From Stenotrophomonas maltophilia (GTDB taxonomy: Bacteria > Pseudomonadota > Gammaproteobacteria > Xanthomonadales > Xanthomonadaceae), in assembly GCF_900186865.1 (NCBI RefSeq), contig NZ_LT906480.1, positions 3,862,001-3,926,000 of the forward strand: a stretch of DNA of 64,000 nucleotides, read 5' to 3'. How positions within the stretch are numbered: the first letter of the stretch is position 1; every line of letters starts with the position of its first letter. Shown piece by piece: positions 9,977 to 18,053 of this stretch. The notes under the pieces are model-generated. The model was not told the DNA's origin. It ran no database searches and was given only the letters and a program-made list of their open reading frames with translations. The position numbers and the translations under genes were made by a program.

Positions 9977-10744
9977 ATGACCGTGTTGTCCCGCCTGCCC
10001 ACCACCGCACGCATGTTGCTGGTGCTGCTGGGCGTCGGCCTTGGCCTGAACCTGCGCGATATCGCCGCGGCCATCGGCACACCGATTCCCGCACTGCCCT
10101 TCCCCTATGGCGGCAGCCTGTTGGACAACGCGCTGGCGGCACTGGCGGCACTGCTGCTGGCCGCGCTGCTGCGGCCCCGTGACATGGGCCTGATGGCCAG
10201 CCTGGGGCTGCGCGGCAACGGCTGGAGCGGCCCCATGTGGGTGCTGCTGGCCAGCCTGCCGTGCTGGCTGGGCCTGGCGCTGCTCGGAACACCGAACAGG
10301 GCACTGAATGCACTGGATGCCGCCATGCTGGCGGTGCTGTTCCCGCTGGCCGAGGAAGTGCTCTTCCGCGGCCTGGGCTTCGTGCTGCTGGTGAAGATCG
10401 TGCGCGGCCCCTGGCCATGGCTTGCACTGCCGCAGGCGCTGTTGTTCGGCATGGTGCACTGGCTCGGCTTCGGCGGGTTCGACGGTGGCGGCATCGCGCT
10501 GTTCGTCGGCGCGGTGATCGCCGTGGGCGGCTTCATCTTCGCCTGGCTCGACCACCTTGACGGCAACACGCTCTGGTGCGGCCTGGTCCTGCATGTTTCG
10601 ATGAACCTGGCCTGGAATGTGTTCAGCCTCGATGACGCCCTCGCATTGGGCTGGCAGGCCACCAGCCTGCGCATCGGCACCGCCCTGCTCGCGGTCGCGG
10701 TGCTGGCCTGGCACGTGCGGCTTCGGCGCCAAAGAAGCCTGTAA
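9977..10744 (+). CDS. CPBP family intramembrane metalloprotease
   Basis: 255 residues and about 7-8 hydrophobic segments. The start at 9977 has AGGGAA upstream; the frame is open further but the upstream part is not membrane-like. CPBP (Abi, type II CAAX prenyl protease) signature: E126-E127-x3-R131 (EEVLFRG), H161 in GMVHW and H206-x3-N210 (HVSMN), the proposed metal ligands and catalytic Glu. Substrate unknown. In bacteria such proteins serve in bacteriocin immunity or membrane-protein cleavage; nothing nearby points to a partner. Confidence 0.88.
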   Translation: MTVLSRLPTTARMLLVLLGVGLGLNLRDIAAAIGTPIPALPFPYGGSLLDNALAALAALLLAALLRPRDMGLMASLGLRGNGWSGPMWVLLASLPCWLGLALLGTPNRALNALDAAMLAVLFPLAEEVLFRGLGFVLLVKIVRGPWPWLALPQALLFGMVHWLGFGGFDGGGIALFVGAVIAVGGFIFAWLDHLDGNTLWCGLVLHVSMNLAWNVFSLDDALALGWQATSLRIGTALLAVAVLAWHVRLRRQRSL

Positions 10745-10836
10745 CGCCCGCTTAGCTTGCCGTGCACGTCGGGATCACTACCGGCTTGCGCATACTTGCG
10801 CGCCTTTTCACCGTTGCTGTCCGGAGTTGTCGCGTC

Positions 10837-11259
10837 ATGTTGCTGTCCAAGCGCCACGTTGAACCCCGCGTCCTGCTCATCGAGGACGCCGAGGAAACCC
10901 GCGAACTGAGCCGGCTGGCGCTGGAAAGCCAGGCCTGCCACGTAGTGGGCGTGAGCTCTGCCGAAGCGGCGCTGGGCCTGCTGGCCGCCGGTGAGCGTTT
11001 CGACCTGCTGTTCACCGACGTGAATCTGGGCGCGATCAGTGGCATTGAAGCCGCCAACCGGGTCCGTGGCCTGTATCCCCAGCTGCCGATCCTGGTGACG
11101 TCGGGCATGGACCAGCACCAGGTGCTGCCGCAGCTGCGCGACGGCATCCATTTCCTGCCCAAGCCGTACAACATGAGCGAGCTGCTCGACGCCATCCGGC
11201 TGTGCTTCCGGCACGCCGATGTGGGCGTGTTGACCAGGCCGGATGCACAAGCGGCCTGA
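10837..11259 (+). CDS. Single-domain response regulator (CheY-like receiver)
   Basis: 140 residues, almost entirely one receiver domain, with no output domain. Acidic pocket E16-D17 (LLIEDAEE), phosphoacceptor D61 (LLFTDVNLG), T/S89 (VTSGM) and K109 (LPKPYN). The start at 10837 was chosen over an earlier in-frame ATG because of CCGGAG 10 nt upstream and because the earlier part does not match the domain. No histidine kinase is adjacent, so it must be phosphorylated from elsewhere. Confidence 0.88.
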   Translation: MLLSKRHVEPRVLLIEDAEETRELSRLALESQACHVVGVSSAEAALGLLAAGERFDLLFTDVNLGAISGIEAANRVRGLYPQLPILVTSGMDQHQVLPQLRDGIHFLPKPYNMSELLDAIRLCFRHADVGVLTRPDAQAA

Positions 11260-11267
11260 GGCATTCA

Positions 11268-12206
11268 TCAACCGCTGCTGTACGGTCCGGTACCCGGGAA
11301 CACCTTCAGCAGTGCGCGGGTGATCATGTCCGGGTAGACGGTGAAGTGATCCTCGTCATCGATCACCATGTTCTCCACCTTCAACGATCGCCCGCTGCTG
11401 CGCAGCTGCTCGGCGAACTCGGCGTTGTGGCGCAGCATGTCGTTGCGGGTGAAGTAACGCGGTTCGGGCTTGACCGTTTCAAAGCTGCCCACCGACAGCA
11501 CCACCGTGGTCGACTGCGCCGGCGCCTTGGCTTCGGCCTGCATGCGCGGCACCCGATGGTCGTCGAACCACAGCGATGGGCTGGACAGGATGTAGGTGCG
11601 GAACATGTCCGGGCGCGTGGTCAGCACATAGGCGCCGAACAGGCCACCATAGGAATGACCCGCATAGGCACGCCGCGCCGGATCGGTGCGGTAGCGCGCA
11701 TCGATCATCGGCAGTACCTGCCCAGCGAGGAAATCGCGGTAGTGCGCCGCGCCGCCGTAGCTGACGTCATCGCTGTAATCACGCGGATCGGTACGCGCCG
11801 GGTCGCTGGGCGTGTAGTCGCGCGAGCGGCTCTGCTTGGAGGTCAGGCCTTCCTGCGGCGGCAGCCCGACCAGGATGAAATCCTCGATGTTGATGCCCTT
11901 CTGCCCGACCATGTCGCGCACGCTGCGCACCAGCGGGAAGCTGTACAGCGCATCGGTCACGTACAGCACCGGGTAGTGCTTTTCCGGATGCGCCGCATAG
12001 TCGGCCGGCAGCGCTACCCAGACCGGATAGTCGCGGCCGACCGGGTCGTGCATGCGCAGCGCTTCGGTGTCCGGCAGCACCACACCCGGCGTGGCAGTCG
12101 GCGCACTGTCCTTCGCTTCACTCTGCACTGCGGGCGGCGCGACCGACATCGCACAGCCACTCACGGCCAGGCAGGCCGCCACACTCCATCCACGCACACG
12201 CTGCAT
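11268..12206 (-). CDS. Esterase-like alpha/beta hydrolase lipoprotein
   Basis: 312 residues. The start at 12206 has GGGAG upstream and gives a lipoprotein signal with lipobox VSG-C18. Nucleophile motif GHSYGG with S185; a late histidine in DDEDHF is a candidate catalytic His. The overall pattern (YPVLYVTDALY, SSPSLWFDD) matches the putative-esterase family that includes IroE/Fes and esterase D-like enzymes. A second gene of the same broad family lies 82 bp upstream on the same strand. The substrate, perhaps a siderophore ester, is not shown. Confidence 0.82.
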   Translation of the reverse strand: MQRVRGWSVAACLAVSGCAMSVAPPAVQSEAKDSAPTATPGVVLPDTEALRMHDPVGRDYPVWVALPADYAAHPEKHYPVLYVTDALYSFPLVRSVRDMVGQKGINIEDFILVGLPPQEGLTSKQSRSRDYTPSDPARTDPRDYSDDVSYGGAAHYRDFLAGQVLPMIDARYRTDPARRAYAGHSYGGLFGAYVLTTRPDMFRTYILSSPSLWFDDHRVPRMQAEAKAPAQSTTVVLSVGSFETVKPEPRYFTRNDMLRHNAEFAEQLRSSGRSLKVENMVIDDEDHFTVYPDMITRALLKVFPGTGPYSSG

Positions 12207-12288
12207 CCACACGCTCCCGTTGCGTGCGGCGCACCCGATGGCGCCGCTGCCGCATCGTTGCATGGTGCGCAACCCGCTGCCAGTGCGG

Positions 12289-13131
12289 TCAGGGCGAGGC
12301 CGGCGGCGGCGCCGGGAACAGCGTGCGCAGCGCCTGCAACGCGGCCGGATGATAGATGGTGGCGTGGGTTTCCTCCGGCAGCGGCAGGTACTTCACCAGC
12401 GGCGACGGCGACGCCTGCTGCAACAGCGTGGCCAACTGTGCGGCAGAGGCCGCCAGCTCCGGCTGACCACTGCTGGCCAGGAACACGCGCGGCTGCGCAC
12501 GCGTCACCGCCGGCAGCTGTCTGGCCGCCCCGGCCAGCATTGCACCACGGTTCCACCACAGGCTGGGGTCCAGCGCGATATAGCTGTTGAACAGCGTAGG
12601 CTCCTGCAGCAGCGTCTCGACCACGAACAGGCCGGCCAGCGACTCGCCGATCAGCGCGCGCTCCTCGGTGGTCGGGTAACGCTGACGCACCTGCGGCATC
12701 AGTTCATCGCGCAGGAAGGTACGGTAGGCCGCCGAGCCGCCGATGCGCGGCGCGATCTTCTGGTCCTGCGGGTCCTTGCTGGGGCCGGTCATGTCGCGGC
12801 GGCGCTCGGTGTTCTCGATGCCAACCAGCAGGAACGGACGCATGCTGCCGTTGCCGCTGAGCACCTGCACCAGCCCGGCCACATGCAGGAAGTCCTCGCC
12901 GATGCCGCCGTCGGGCATGTAGAGCACCGGTAGCGGTGCCTTCGGGTCCAGCCCCCACGGCTGCGGGCGGTAGACGTTGATACGACGGGTCTCGCCCAGC
13001 GCCTTCGACTCGATGGTGAAGGTCTCGCCGATGACCAGCGGCGTGGCGGCGGCGGGCGACGCGGATTCGGCGGCCATCAGCGGCGCGGCGGAGACGACGG
13101 ACAACAACAGCGACAGCATGATCAGACGCAT
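12289..13131 (-). CDS. Exported esterase-like alpha/beta hydrolase (IroE/Fes-like)
   Basis: 280 residues with a Sec signal peptide (about 1-21, ending LMAAE). Nucleophile motif GESLAG with S164; late histidine in EETHATI. Strand and order as in IroE-like esterases (VLYMPDGG, IALDPSLWW). The start was taken at 13131 (AGGATGG upstream); starts at 13143 or 13164 are possible. It is tandem with the lipoprotein esterase at 11268-12206 and distantly similar to it, so the pair probably arose by old duplication. Periplasmic; substrate unknown. Confidence 0.82.
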   Translation of the reverse strand: MRLIMLSLLLSVVSAAPLMAAESASPAAATPLVIGETFTIESKALGETRRINVYRPQPWGLDPKAPLPVLYMPDGGIGEDFLHVAGLVQVLSGNGSMRPFLLVGIENTERRRDMTGPSKDPQDQKIAPRIGGSAAYRTFLRDELMPQVRQRYPTTEERALIGESLAGLFVVETLLQEPTLFNSYIALDPSLWWNRGAMLAGAARQLPAVTRAQPRVFLASSGQPELAASAAQLATLLQQASPSPLVKYLPLPEETHATIYHPAALQALRTLFPAPPPASP

Positions 13132-13305
13132 GGGACGGCCCATCCTGGGAAAGATGCCGAGCATAGACCGCCGGAGGCACTGTCGTTCGCGGCACTTTTC
13201 CGATCTGCCGGAACTGGAGCACCATGGAGCCGGTGATGGTCATGCAACGGGCACCTTGGCCCAAGGACTGGTCACCGCCACGCTCATATCCACAAGGAGG
13301 TTCCC

Positions 13306-13644
13306 ATGTTGAGTGTATTGATCGCCACCACCCTTGCCGCCGCCTCACCGCAGTCCAGCAGCACTCCGCCAGCATCCGCAGCGTATGCGGACTGCCTGCT
13401 CGCCCACCTCCAACCGGGATTGTCCGACCACGCGATCCCGCTGCTGCAGCAGGCCTGCGTCGCGAAGTATCCGGAGAACTACGTCGCATATTCAGAACTG
13501 GAACGCCGGATCAGCGCGCAGCGCCGGGCTGACTTTGACGCGGCTCAAGCGGAAGCCGTGCGTTCCGCGAATGCGGCAGCGACGGCCGCACAGCAAGCTG
13601 CCGACGCGGCGGCCGCAAAAGCCAAGGGAGTGCGGGCGAAGTAG
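13306..13644 (+). CDS. Small exported protein of unknown function
   Basis: 112 residues with a strong AAGGAGG upstream. A short hydrophobic N-terminus (LIATTLAAA) suggests a signal peptide. The middle contains two cysteines (DCLL, QACV) and helices; the C-terminus (about 75-112) is an Ala/Lys/Glu-rich helix that may be coiled. No family recognised. The gene is real by its ribosome-binding site and codon bias. Confidence 0.65.
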   Translation: MLSVLIATTLAAASPQSSSTPPASAAYADCLLAHLQPGLSDHAIPLLQQACVAKYPENYVAYSELERRISAQRRADFDAAQAEAVRSANAAATAAQQAADAAAAKAKGVRAK

Positions 13645-13663
13645 AGGCCACGGACCAGGGCAA

Positions 13664-13693
13664 CAAAAAAGGCACCGCATTACGGTGCCTTTC
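13664..13693 (-). terminator. Rho-independent terminator of tRNA-Lys
   Basis: Stem AAAGGCACCG/CGGTGCCTTT followed, on the minus strand, by a T run (TTTTTTG). It lies 27 bp beyond the tRNA 3' end. Confidence 0.85.
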
Positions 13694-13719
13694 TGAATGA
13701 CCTGGGTCATTGGATGCAA

Positions 13720-13795
13720 TGGTGGGCCGTGAAGGATTCGAACCTTCGACCAAAAGATTAAAAGTCTTCTGCTCTACCGACTGAGCTAACGGCCC
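13720..13795 (-). tRNA. tRNA-Lys (anticodon TTT)
   Basis: 76-nt cloverleaf on the minus strand: acceptor GGGCCGT pairing with ACGGCCC, D arm AGCTCAGTCGGTAGAGC, anticodon loop CTTTTAA with anticodon TTT, T arm GAAGG-TTCGAATC-CTTC, and an encoded CCA end. Confidence 0.97.
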
Positions 13796-13875
13796 ATTGC
13801 ACTGCCCCAGCCTTTCGGCGGGGTGGGCATTCTACCCTACTTTGGCCGATCGCGTGAAACCCCGGTGTGTCGAGG

Positions 13876-13899
13876 TTGCCGGCCAGCGGCCGGCACTAC
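13876..13899 (-). repeat. SMAG-like REP element
   Basis: Palindrome CCGGCCAGCGGCCGG ending CACTAC, i.e. GTAG-TGCCGGCCGCTGGCCGGCAA on the minus strand, the GTAG-ended form described as SMAG in S. maltophilia. Same unit at 15033, 36228, 36279, 40905, 54543, 54596 and 62749. Confidence 0.85.
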
Positions 13900-13974
13900 C
13901 TCGATCTGGGCCGCGGGCTTAAACCTTCCGGGCCAACGTCGCATCTCAACTGTGATCCCATCGCGGAATTCCGG

Positions 13975-14931
13975 ATGCGCCTGCCCTTCAGCCTGATTGC
14001 CGCCCTGTTGCTGCCCTGTGCGGCACTGGCCGCCCCATCCCAGGTCGTCACCGACGACATCGGCCGCTTCTGGGCCACTTATGACGCTGTGCGCGCCGAG
14101 CCCGACGTTGAACGCCACGTCGCACTGGTGCAGGCGCGCTACATCGATCCATGCAGCCCCGGCCTGCATGCGCTGATGCAGGTCCGTAACTACACCGCCC
14201 GCGAATACGCCGAGGCCATGCGTGCGTGGCCGCGCTTCTGGACGTCGGTACGCCCATTGACCGCCAACGCGCAGCAGGCCAGCGCCACACTGGAACGGGA
14301 CCTGGCCGCCTTCCGCACGCTCTACCCCGCCCTGCGCCCGGCCACCATCACCTATGCCGTGGGCGTGCTGCGTACTGGCGGGACCACGCTGGGTGACAAG
14401 GTACTGATCGGTGCGGAGATGGCGCTGGGCGATGAACGCGTGGACGTGAGCGAGCTGCCGGAGCCGATGCGCAGCCGCCTGCGGATCTTCTACGACAGCC
14501 GTCCGGGGGCGAACAACGCGCAGAACAACCTGCACGAGTACGTGCATACCCAGCAGCGCGAGACTACCGGCAGCCTGGCGCAGTACGCGGTGCGCGAAGG
14601 CGTGGCGGAGTATGTGGCCGAACGGCTGAGTGGGCGTCGGCCGGCGCTTCCGCTGTACAGCTACGGGCCCGCGCACGAAGCGGAAATCCGCACGCGTTTC
14701 GTCGCTGAAATGGACGGCGGGGATCTGGACAACTGGCTGTACAACAGCGCCCGTAATCCGTTCGGGGTGGGTGATGTGGGGTACTACGCCGGCTACCGCA
14801 TCGCGCAGGAGTACATGCGCCAGCAAGCCGACGAGAAAGCCGGTGTCGCGCGGATGATCGAGCTGGACTATGCCGATCCGAAGGCGGTGCGGGCGTTTAT
14901 TGAAGCGTCGGGGTGGCTGCGGCAACGGTAG
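13975..14931 (+). CDS. Exported HEXXH zinc-metalloprotease-like protein
   Basis: 318 residues with a signal peptide (1-20, ending LAAP). A HEYVH motif (H187, E188, H191) followed 20 residues later by EGVAEYVAE (E212) gives the gluzincin pattern HEXXH...E, as in predicted Zn-dependent proteases of the DUF2268/GldB-like kind. The start at 13975 was chosen because it begins the signal peptide; upstream in-frame sequence overlaps a REP element. Periplasmic location inferred. No operon partner. Confidence 0.75.
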   Translation: MRLPFSLIAALLLPCAALAAPSQVVTDDIGRFWATYDAVRAEPDVERHVALVQARYIDPCSPGLHALMQVRNYTAREYAEAMRAWPRFWTSVRPLTANAQQASATLERDLAAFRTLYPALRPATITYAVGVLRTGGTTLGDKVLIGAEMALGDERVDVSELPEPMRSRLRIFYDSRPGANNAQNNLHEYVHTQQRETTGSLAQYAVREGVAEYVAERLSGRRPALPLYSYGPAHEAEIRTRFVAEMDGGDLDNWLYNSARNPFGVGDVGYYAGYRIAQEYMRQQADEKAGVARMIELDYADPKAVRAFIEASGWLRQR

Positions 14932-14959
14932 CGCCGGGCCATGCCTGGCGGGTCAGGGA

Positions 14960-15054
14960 GTGCGAACCAAGGTTCGCACCCACCGTGGAGCAGTTCGCCC
15001 CCACCATCTGGGAATTCACACCCATCAGGGAAGCCGGCCAGCGGCCGGCACTAC
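14960..15054. repeat. REP-like palindromes between convergent genes
   Basis: A GTGCGAACCAAGGTTCGCAC palindrome (14960-14979), a half-similar segment, and a SMAG-like unit (15033-15054). They separate the metalloprotease gene from queC, whose stops face each other. Confidence 0.75.
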
Positions 15055-15063
15055 CAGGGGCGA

Positions 15064-15729
15064 TCAGGCGTACAGCGTCGGGTCGGGCACGCCGGCTTCG
15101 GCGAAGCCCTGCGCGCGCAGGCGGCAGGCATCACAGTGGCCGCAGGCGGCGCCGTTGGCGTCGGCGTTGTAGCAGGACACGGTCAGGCCGAAGTCCACGC
15201 CCAGGCGCACGCCTTCGCTGACGATCTGGCCCTTGCTGAGGAACTGCAGCGGCGCGTGTACCTTGATGCCCGCACCTTCCACGCCCGACTTGGTGGCCAG
15301 GTTGGCCAGCGCCTGGAACGCGGCCACGAACTCGGGGCGGCAGTCCGGGTAGCCGGAGTAATCCACGGCGTTGACGCCGCAGAAGATGTCGTTGGCGCCG
15401 AGCACTTCGGCCCAGCCGAGGGCCAGCGACAGCATGATGGTGTTGCGCGCCGGTACGTAGGTGACCGGAATGCCGGCACCGCCGGCCTCGGGCACGTCGA
15501 TGTCATCGGTGAGCGCCGAGCCACCGATGCTGCGCAGGTCCACGTCCACGGTCTTGTGCGCGACCACGCCCTGGGCCTTGGCCACGCGGGCGGCGGCATC
15601 CAGTTCGGAGGTATGGCGCTGGCCATAGCGCACGCTCAGGGCATGCACGGCAAAGCCCTGTTCCTGGGCCATGGCGATGACGGCGGCTGAATCCATGCCG
15701 CCGGAGAGAAGCACGACTGCCTTCTTCAT
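15064..15729 (-). CDS. queC: 7-cyano-7-deazaguanine synthase QueC
   Basis: 221 residues. N-terminal PP-loop SGGMDS (9-14) binds ATP. A C-terminal zinc site has C186, C196, C199 and C202 (CGHCDAC). Converts 7-carboxy-7-deazaguanine to preQ0 with ATP and ammonia, the step after QueE, in queuosine synthesis in the cytosol. The start at 15729 begins with the conserved [11 protein letters not shown]. It lies 78 bp downstream of queE and is probably cotranscribed. All key residues present. Confidence 0.97.
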   Translation of the reverse strand: MKKAVVLLSGGMDSAAVIAMAQEQGFAVHALSVRYGQRHTSELDAAARVAKAQGVVAHKTVDVDLRSIGGSALTDDIDVPEAGGAGIPVTYVPARNTIMLSLALGWAEVLGANDIFCGVNAVDYSGYPDCRPEFVAAFQALANLATKSGVEGAGIKVHAPLQFLSKGQIVSEGVRLGVDFGLTVSCYNADANGAACGHCDACRLRAQGFAEAGVPDPTLYA

Positions 15730-15807
15730 GGGTAAAACATCCGGTTGGGAGGGGAAAGCCAGCACGCTGTCCCGCGCCGGAGCTACATCAGGGAACGCCG
15801 CGCGGGC

Positions 15808-16509
15808 TCATCGGCCCGGCTCGTCGTTCCACAGGATTTTATGCAACTGCATCTGGAAGCGCACCGGCAGGCGGTCTTCGACGATCCAGTCGGCCAGCCG
15901 CCGCGCGGTGATCTCGCCCTTGCTGGGCGAGAAGAATACGGTGCAGCGCTTCACCAGCTCGTGCTCGGCGACCAGGGCCTTGGCCCAGTCGTAGTCCTCG
16001 CGGCTGCAGATGACGAACTTGATCTGGTCGCGTGCGGTCAGCAGCGGCAGGTTTTCCCAGCGGTTGCGCGCCGCTTCGGCCGACCCCGGGGTCTTGATGT
16101 CGACCACGCGCGATACACGCGGGTCCACCGCGCTGACGTCCAGCGCGCCGGAGGTTTCCAGCGAGACGTCCATGCCGGCGTCGCACAGCTTCTGCAGCAG
16201 CACCAGGCAGCGTTTCTGCGCCAGCGGCTCGCCGCCGGTCACGCAGACGTGGCGCACGCCCTGGGCCAGCACCTCGGCCACGATGTCGTCGATGTCCCAC
16301 CAGGTGCCGCCATGGAAGGCATAGGCCGTATCGCAGTACTGGCAGCGCAGCGGGCAGCCGGTCAGGCGCACGAACACGGTCGGCCAGCCGGCGGTATCGG
16401 CTTCGCCCTGCAGCGAGGTGAAGATCTCGGTGATCTTCAGGCGCGGCAGCGGCGACTGCACGATGTCGCTGGGGGTGGCGACGGCGTTGGACGGGGTAAC
16501 GGCGGTCAT
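15808..16509 (-). CDS. queE: 7-carboxy-7-deazaguanine synthase QueE
   Basis: 233-residue radical SAM enzyme. Iron-sulfur cysteines are in C52-x3-C56-x2-C59 (CPLRCQYC), followed by VTGGEPLAQ, which contacts S-adenosylmethionine. Converts 6-carboxytetrahydropterin to 7-carboxy-7-deazaguanine, directly before QueC. ATG at 16509; a TTG three codons earlier is less likely. It follows cpoB after 139 bp holding a REP unit. The adjacency of queE-queC to tol-pal-cpoB is typical in gammaproteobacteria. Confidence 0.96.
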   Translation of the reverse strand: MTAVTPSNAVATPSDIVQSPLPRLKITEIFTSLQGEADTAGWPTVFVRLTGCPLRCQYCDTAYAFHGGTWWDIDDIVAEVLAQGVRHVCVTGGEPLAQKRCLVLLQKLCDAGMDVSLETSGALDVSAVDPRVSRVVDIKTPGSAEAARNRWENLPLLTARDQIKFVICSREDYDWAKALVAEHELVKRCTVFFSPSKGEITARRLADWIVEDRLPVRFQMQLHKILWNDEPGR

Positions 16510-16563
16510 GGCAAACAATTCTTCATGGGACGGGCGACCGATTTATCGGCGCCGGAAACGAAA

Positions 16564-16589
16564 GCAGCCGAGCATGGGCTCGGCTCTAC
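16564..16589. repeat. GTAG-ended palindrome (REP-like)
   Basis: GCCGAGCATGGGCTCGGC stem ending CTAC, between cpoB and queE. The same type occurs at 5409-5473 and 56553-56576. Confidence 0.7.
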
Positions 16590-16648
16590 AGGAGGCTGCC
16601 GGAAATCAGCCCGGCGCCAGGGTACGCATTGTACGCCCGGTCAGCGGA

Positions 16649-17467
16649 TCAACGGATCTGCTTGCCGAGGCGGATGGACTGCAGCCGATCCTGGGCGGTG
16701 CGCGCGGCGTCCGAGCCCGGGTACTGCGCCACGACGCTCTCCAGCGTCTGCTGGGCCTGGTCGACCTTGCCCTCGCCATATTGCGAGAGGCCAACCTTGA
16801 GCAGGCCGCCAGCGGCCTTGTCGTGGGTCGGATAGCGCGCGAGCAGTTCACGGAACTGGGTCTCGGCCATCGGGAAATTGCGGGTGGCGTAGTAGCTCTC
16901 GCCCAGCCAGTACAGCGCGTTCGGCGCGTAGACGCCGTTCGGATACAGCTGCAGGAAGCTCAGGAAAAGCTGCGCCGAATCATCGTACTTGCCGGCCTTC
17001 AGCGAATCGAAGGCGACGTTGTAGGACGTGCGCTCGTCGCCGGTGGCGGCAAGGCTGCCGGCATCACCATGGACGGAAGGCGGCCGCTCGGAAGTGGCCG
17101 CCGCTGCGGGTTTTGCCGGGGCCGGTGCGGCCTTCGGCGCGCTCGCCGGAACGGGCGGCAGGGCCGGGGCGGCATTGCCCCCTTCCAACCGGTTCAGGCG
17201 GCTGTCCAGATCCAGGTACTGGTCCTGGGCGGACTGCTTGAGCTGGGCGTTGTCGTGCTGCAACTGCTCGATCGAGGCCTGCAGGCTGGTGACCTGCTGC
17301 CGCAGCTGGTTGATCTGGTTCAACAGGTCCTGGTTGGCACTGTTGTTGTACATCTGCTGCTCGAGCGCGCCGACACGGTCAGCCAGGCTCTGTCGCTGTG
17401 CATGCGCCGGTGCGGCAGCCACGAGGGCTGCCGCAACGACCAGCATCAGTTTGATGCCAATGCGCAT
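16649..17467 (-). CDS. cpoB: Cell division coordinator CpoB (YbgF)
   Basis: 272-residue periplasmic protein. Signal peptide (1-23, ending AHAQ), an N-terminal coiled coil for trimerisation (about 28-95, Gln/Leu rich), an Ala/Pro linker (about 96-135), then TPR repeats (about 145-265, e.g. YNVAFDSLKAGKYDDSAQLF and LYWLGESYYATRNF). Family role: links the Tol-Pal machine to PBP1B so outer-membrane constriction and septal peptidoglycan synthesis keep pace. Begins 3 bp after pal, so clearly in the same operon. Confidence 0.95.
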   Translation of the reverse strand: MRIGIKLMLVVAAALVAAAPAHAQRQSLADRVGALEQQMYNNSANQDLLNQINQLRQQVTSLQASIEQLQHDNAQLKQSAQDQYLDLDSRLNRLEGGNAAPALPPVPASAPKAAPAPAKPAAAATSERPPSVHGDAGSLAATGDERTSYNVAFDSLKAGKYDDSAQLFLSFLQLYPNGVYAPNALYWLGESYYATRNFPMAETQFRELLARYPTHDKAAGGLLKVGLSQYGEGKVDQAQQTLESVVAQYPGSDAARTAQDRLQSIRLGKQIR

Positions 17468-17470
17468 GGA

Positions 17471-17989
17471 TTACTGCGCGGTGTAGACGATTTCGACGCG
17501 ACGGTTCTGCGACCAGCAGGACTCGTTCGACTCGGTGCAGACCGGACGCTCTTCACCGTAGGAAACGACGGTCAGCTGCGAAGCCGAGCCACCGTTGGCC
17601 TGCAGGGCCGAGTTGACGCCGTTGCCACGACGCTCACCCAGGGCCTGGTTGTACGCGCGCGAACCGCGCTCGTCGGTGTGGCCCTGCAGGGTGATGCGCG
17701 AGGACGGACGGTCACGCAGGTACTTGGCGTGGCACGCCATGATGGCCTGGAATTCCGGCTTCACGTCTTCCTTGTCCAGATCGAAGTAGACAACGCGCTG
17801 GCGCAGGCAAGCGTCGGTATCCAGGTCGCCCGGGCCGTACAGGCCCGAGGTCGACGGACCGGTCGGGGTGGTGGTCGAGGTGCCGGTGTCGACCGGGGCT
17901 GCCGGCTCTTCCTTCACCTTCTTCGAGCAACCGGCCAGGACGGCCACAGACAGCAGGGAAACAAGCAGAACGCGGGTGGACTTGTTCAT
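17471..17989 (-). CDS. pal: Peptidoglycan-associated lipoprotein Pal
   Basis: 172 residues. Lipobox VLAG-C21, a Pro/Thr linker, then an OmpA-like peptidoglycan-binding domain (about 65-172) with TLQGHTDERGSRAYNQALGE, the conserved meso-DAP-binding segment. Outer-membrane lipoprotein that ties the outer membrane to peptidoglycan and is the end point of the TolQRAB energy chain. Follows tolB with a 64-bp gap. Confidence 0.97.
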   Translation of the reverse strand: MNKSTRVLLVSLLSVAVLAGCSKKVKEEPAAPVDTGTSTTTPTGPSTSGLYGPGDLDTDACLRQRVVYFDLDKEDVKPEFQAIMACHAKYLRDRPSSRITLQGHTDERGSRAYNQALGERRGNGVNSALQANGGSASQLTVVSYGEERPVCTESNESCWSQNRRVEIVYTAQ

Positions 17990-18053
17990 GGCGATACCTT
18001 TGTGGCTCCTAGGCCGATGAGGGGTTCAAGACAACGAAAATATTAACACTCTT

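Noticed and set aside
13306..13860. tRNA-Lys as an integration site
   Set aside because: No integrase, no repeated tRNA 3' end and no island-like genes nearby.
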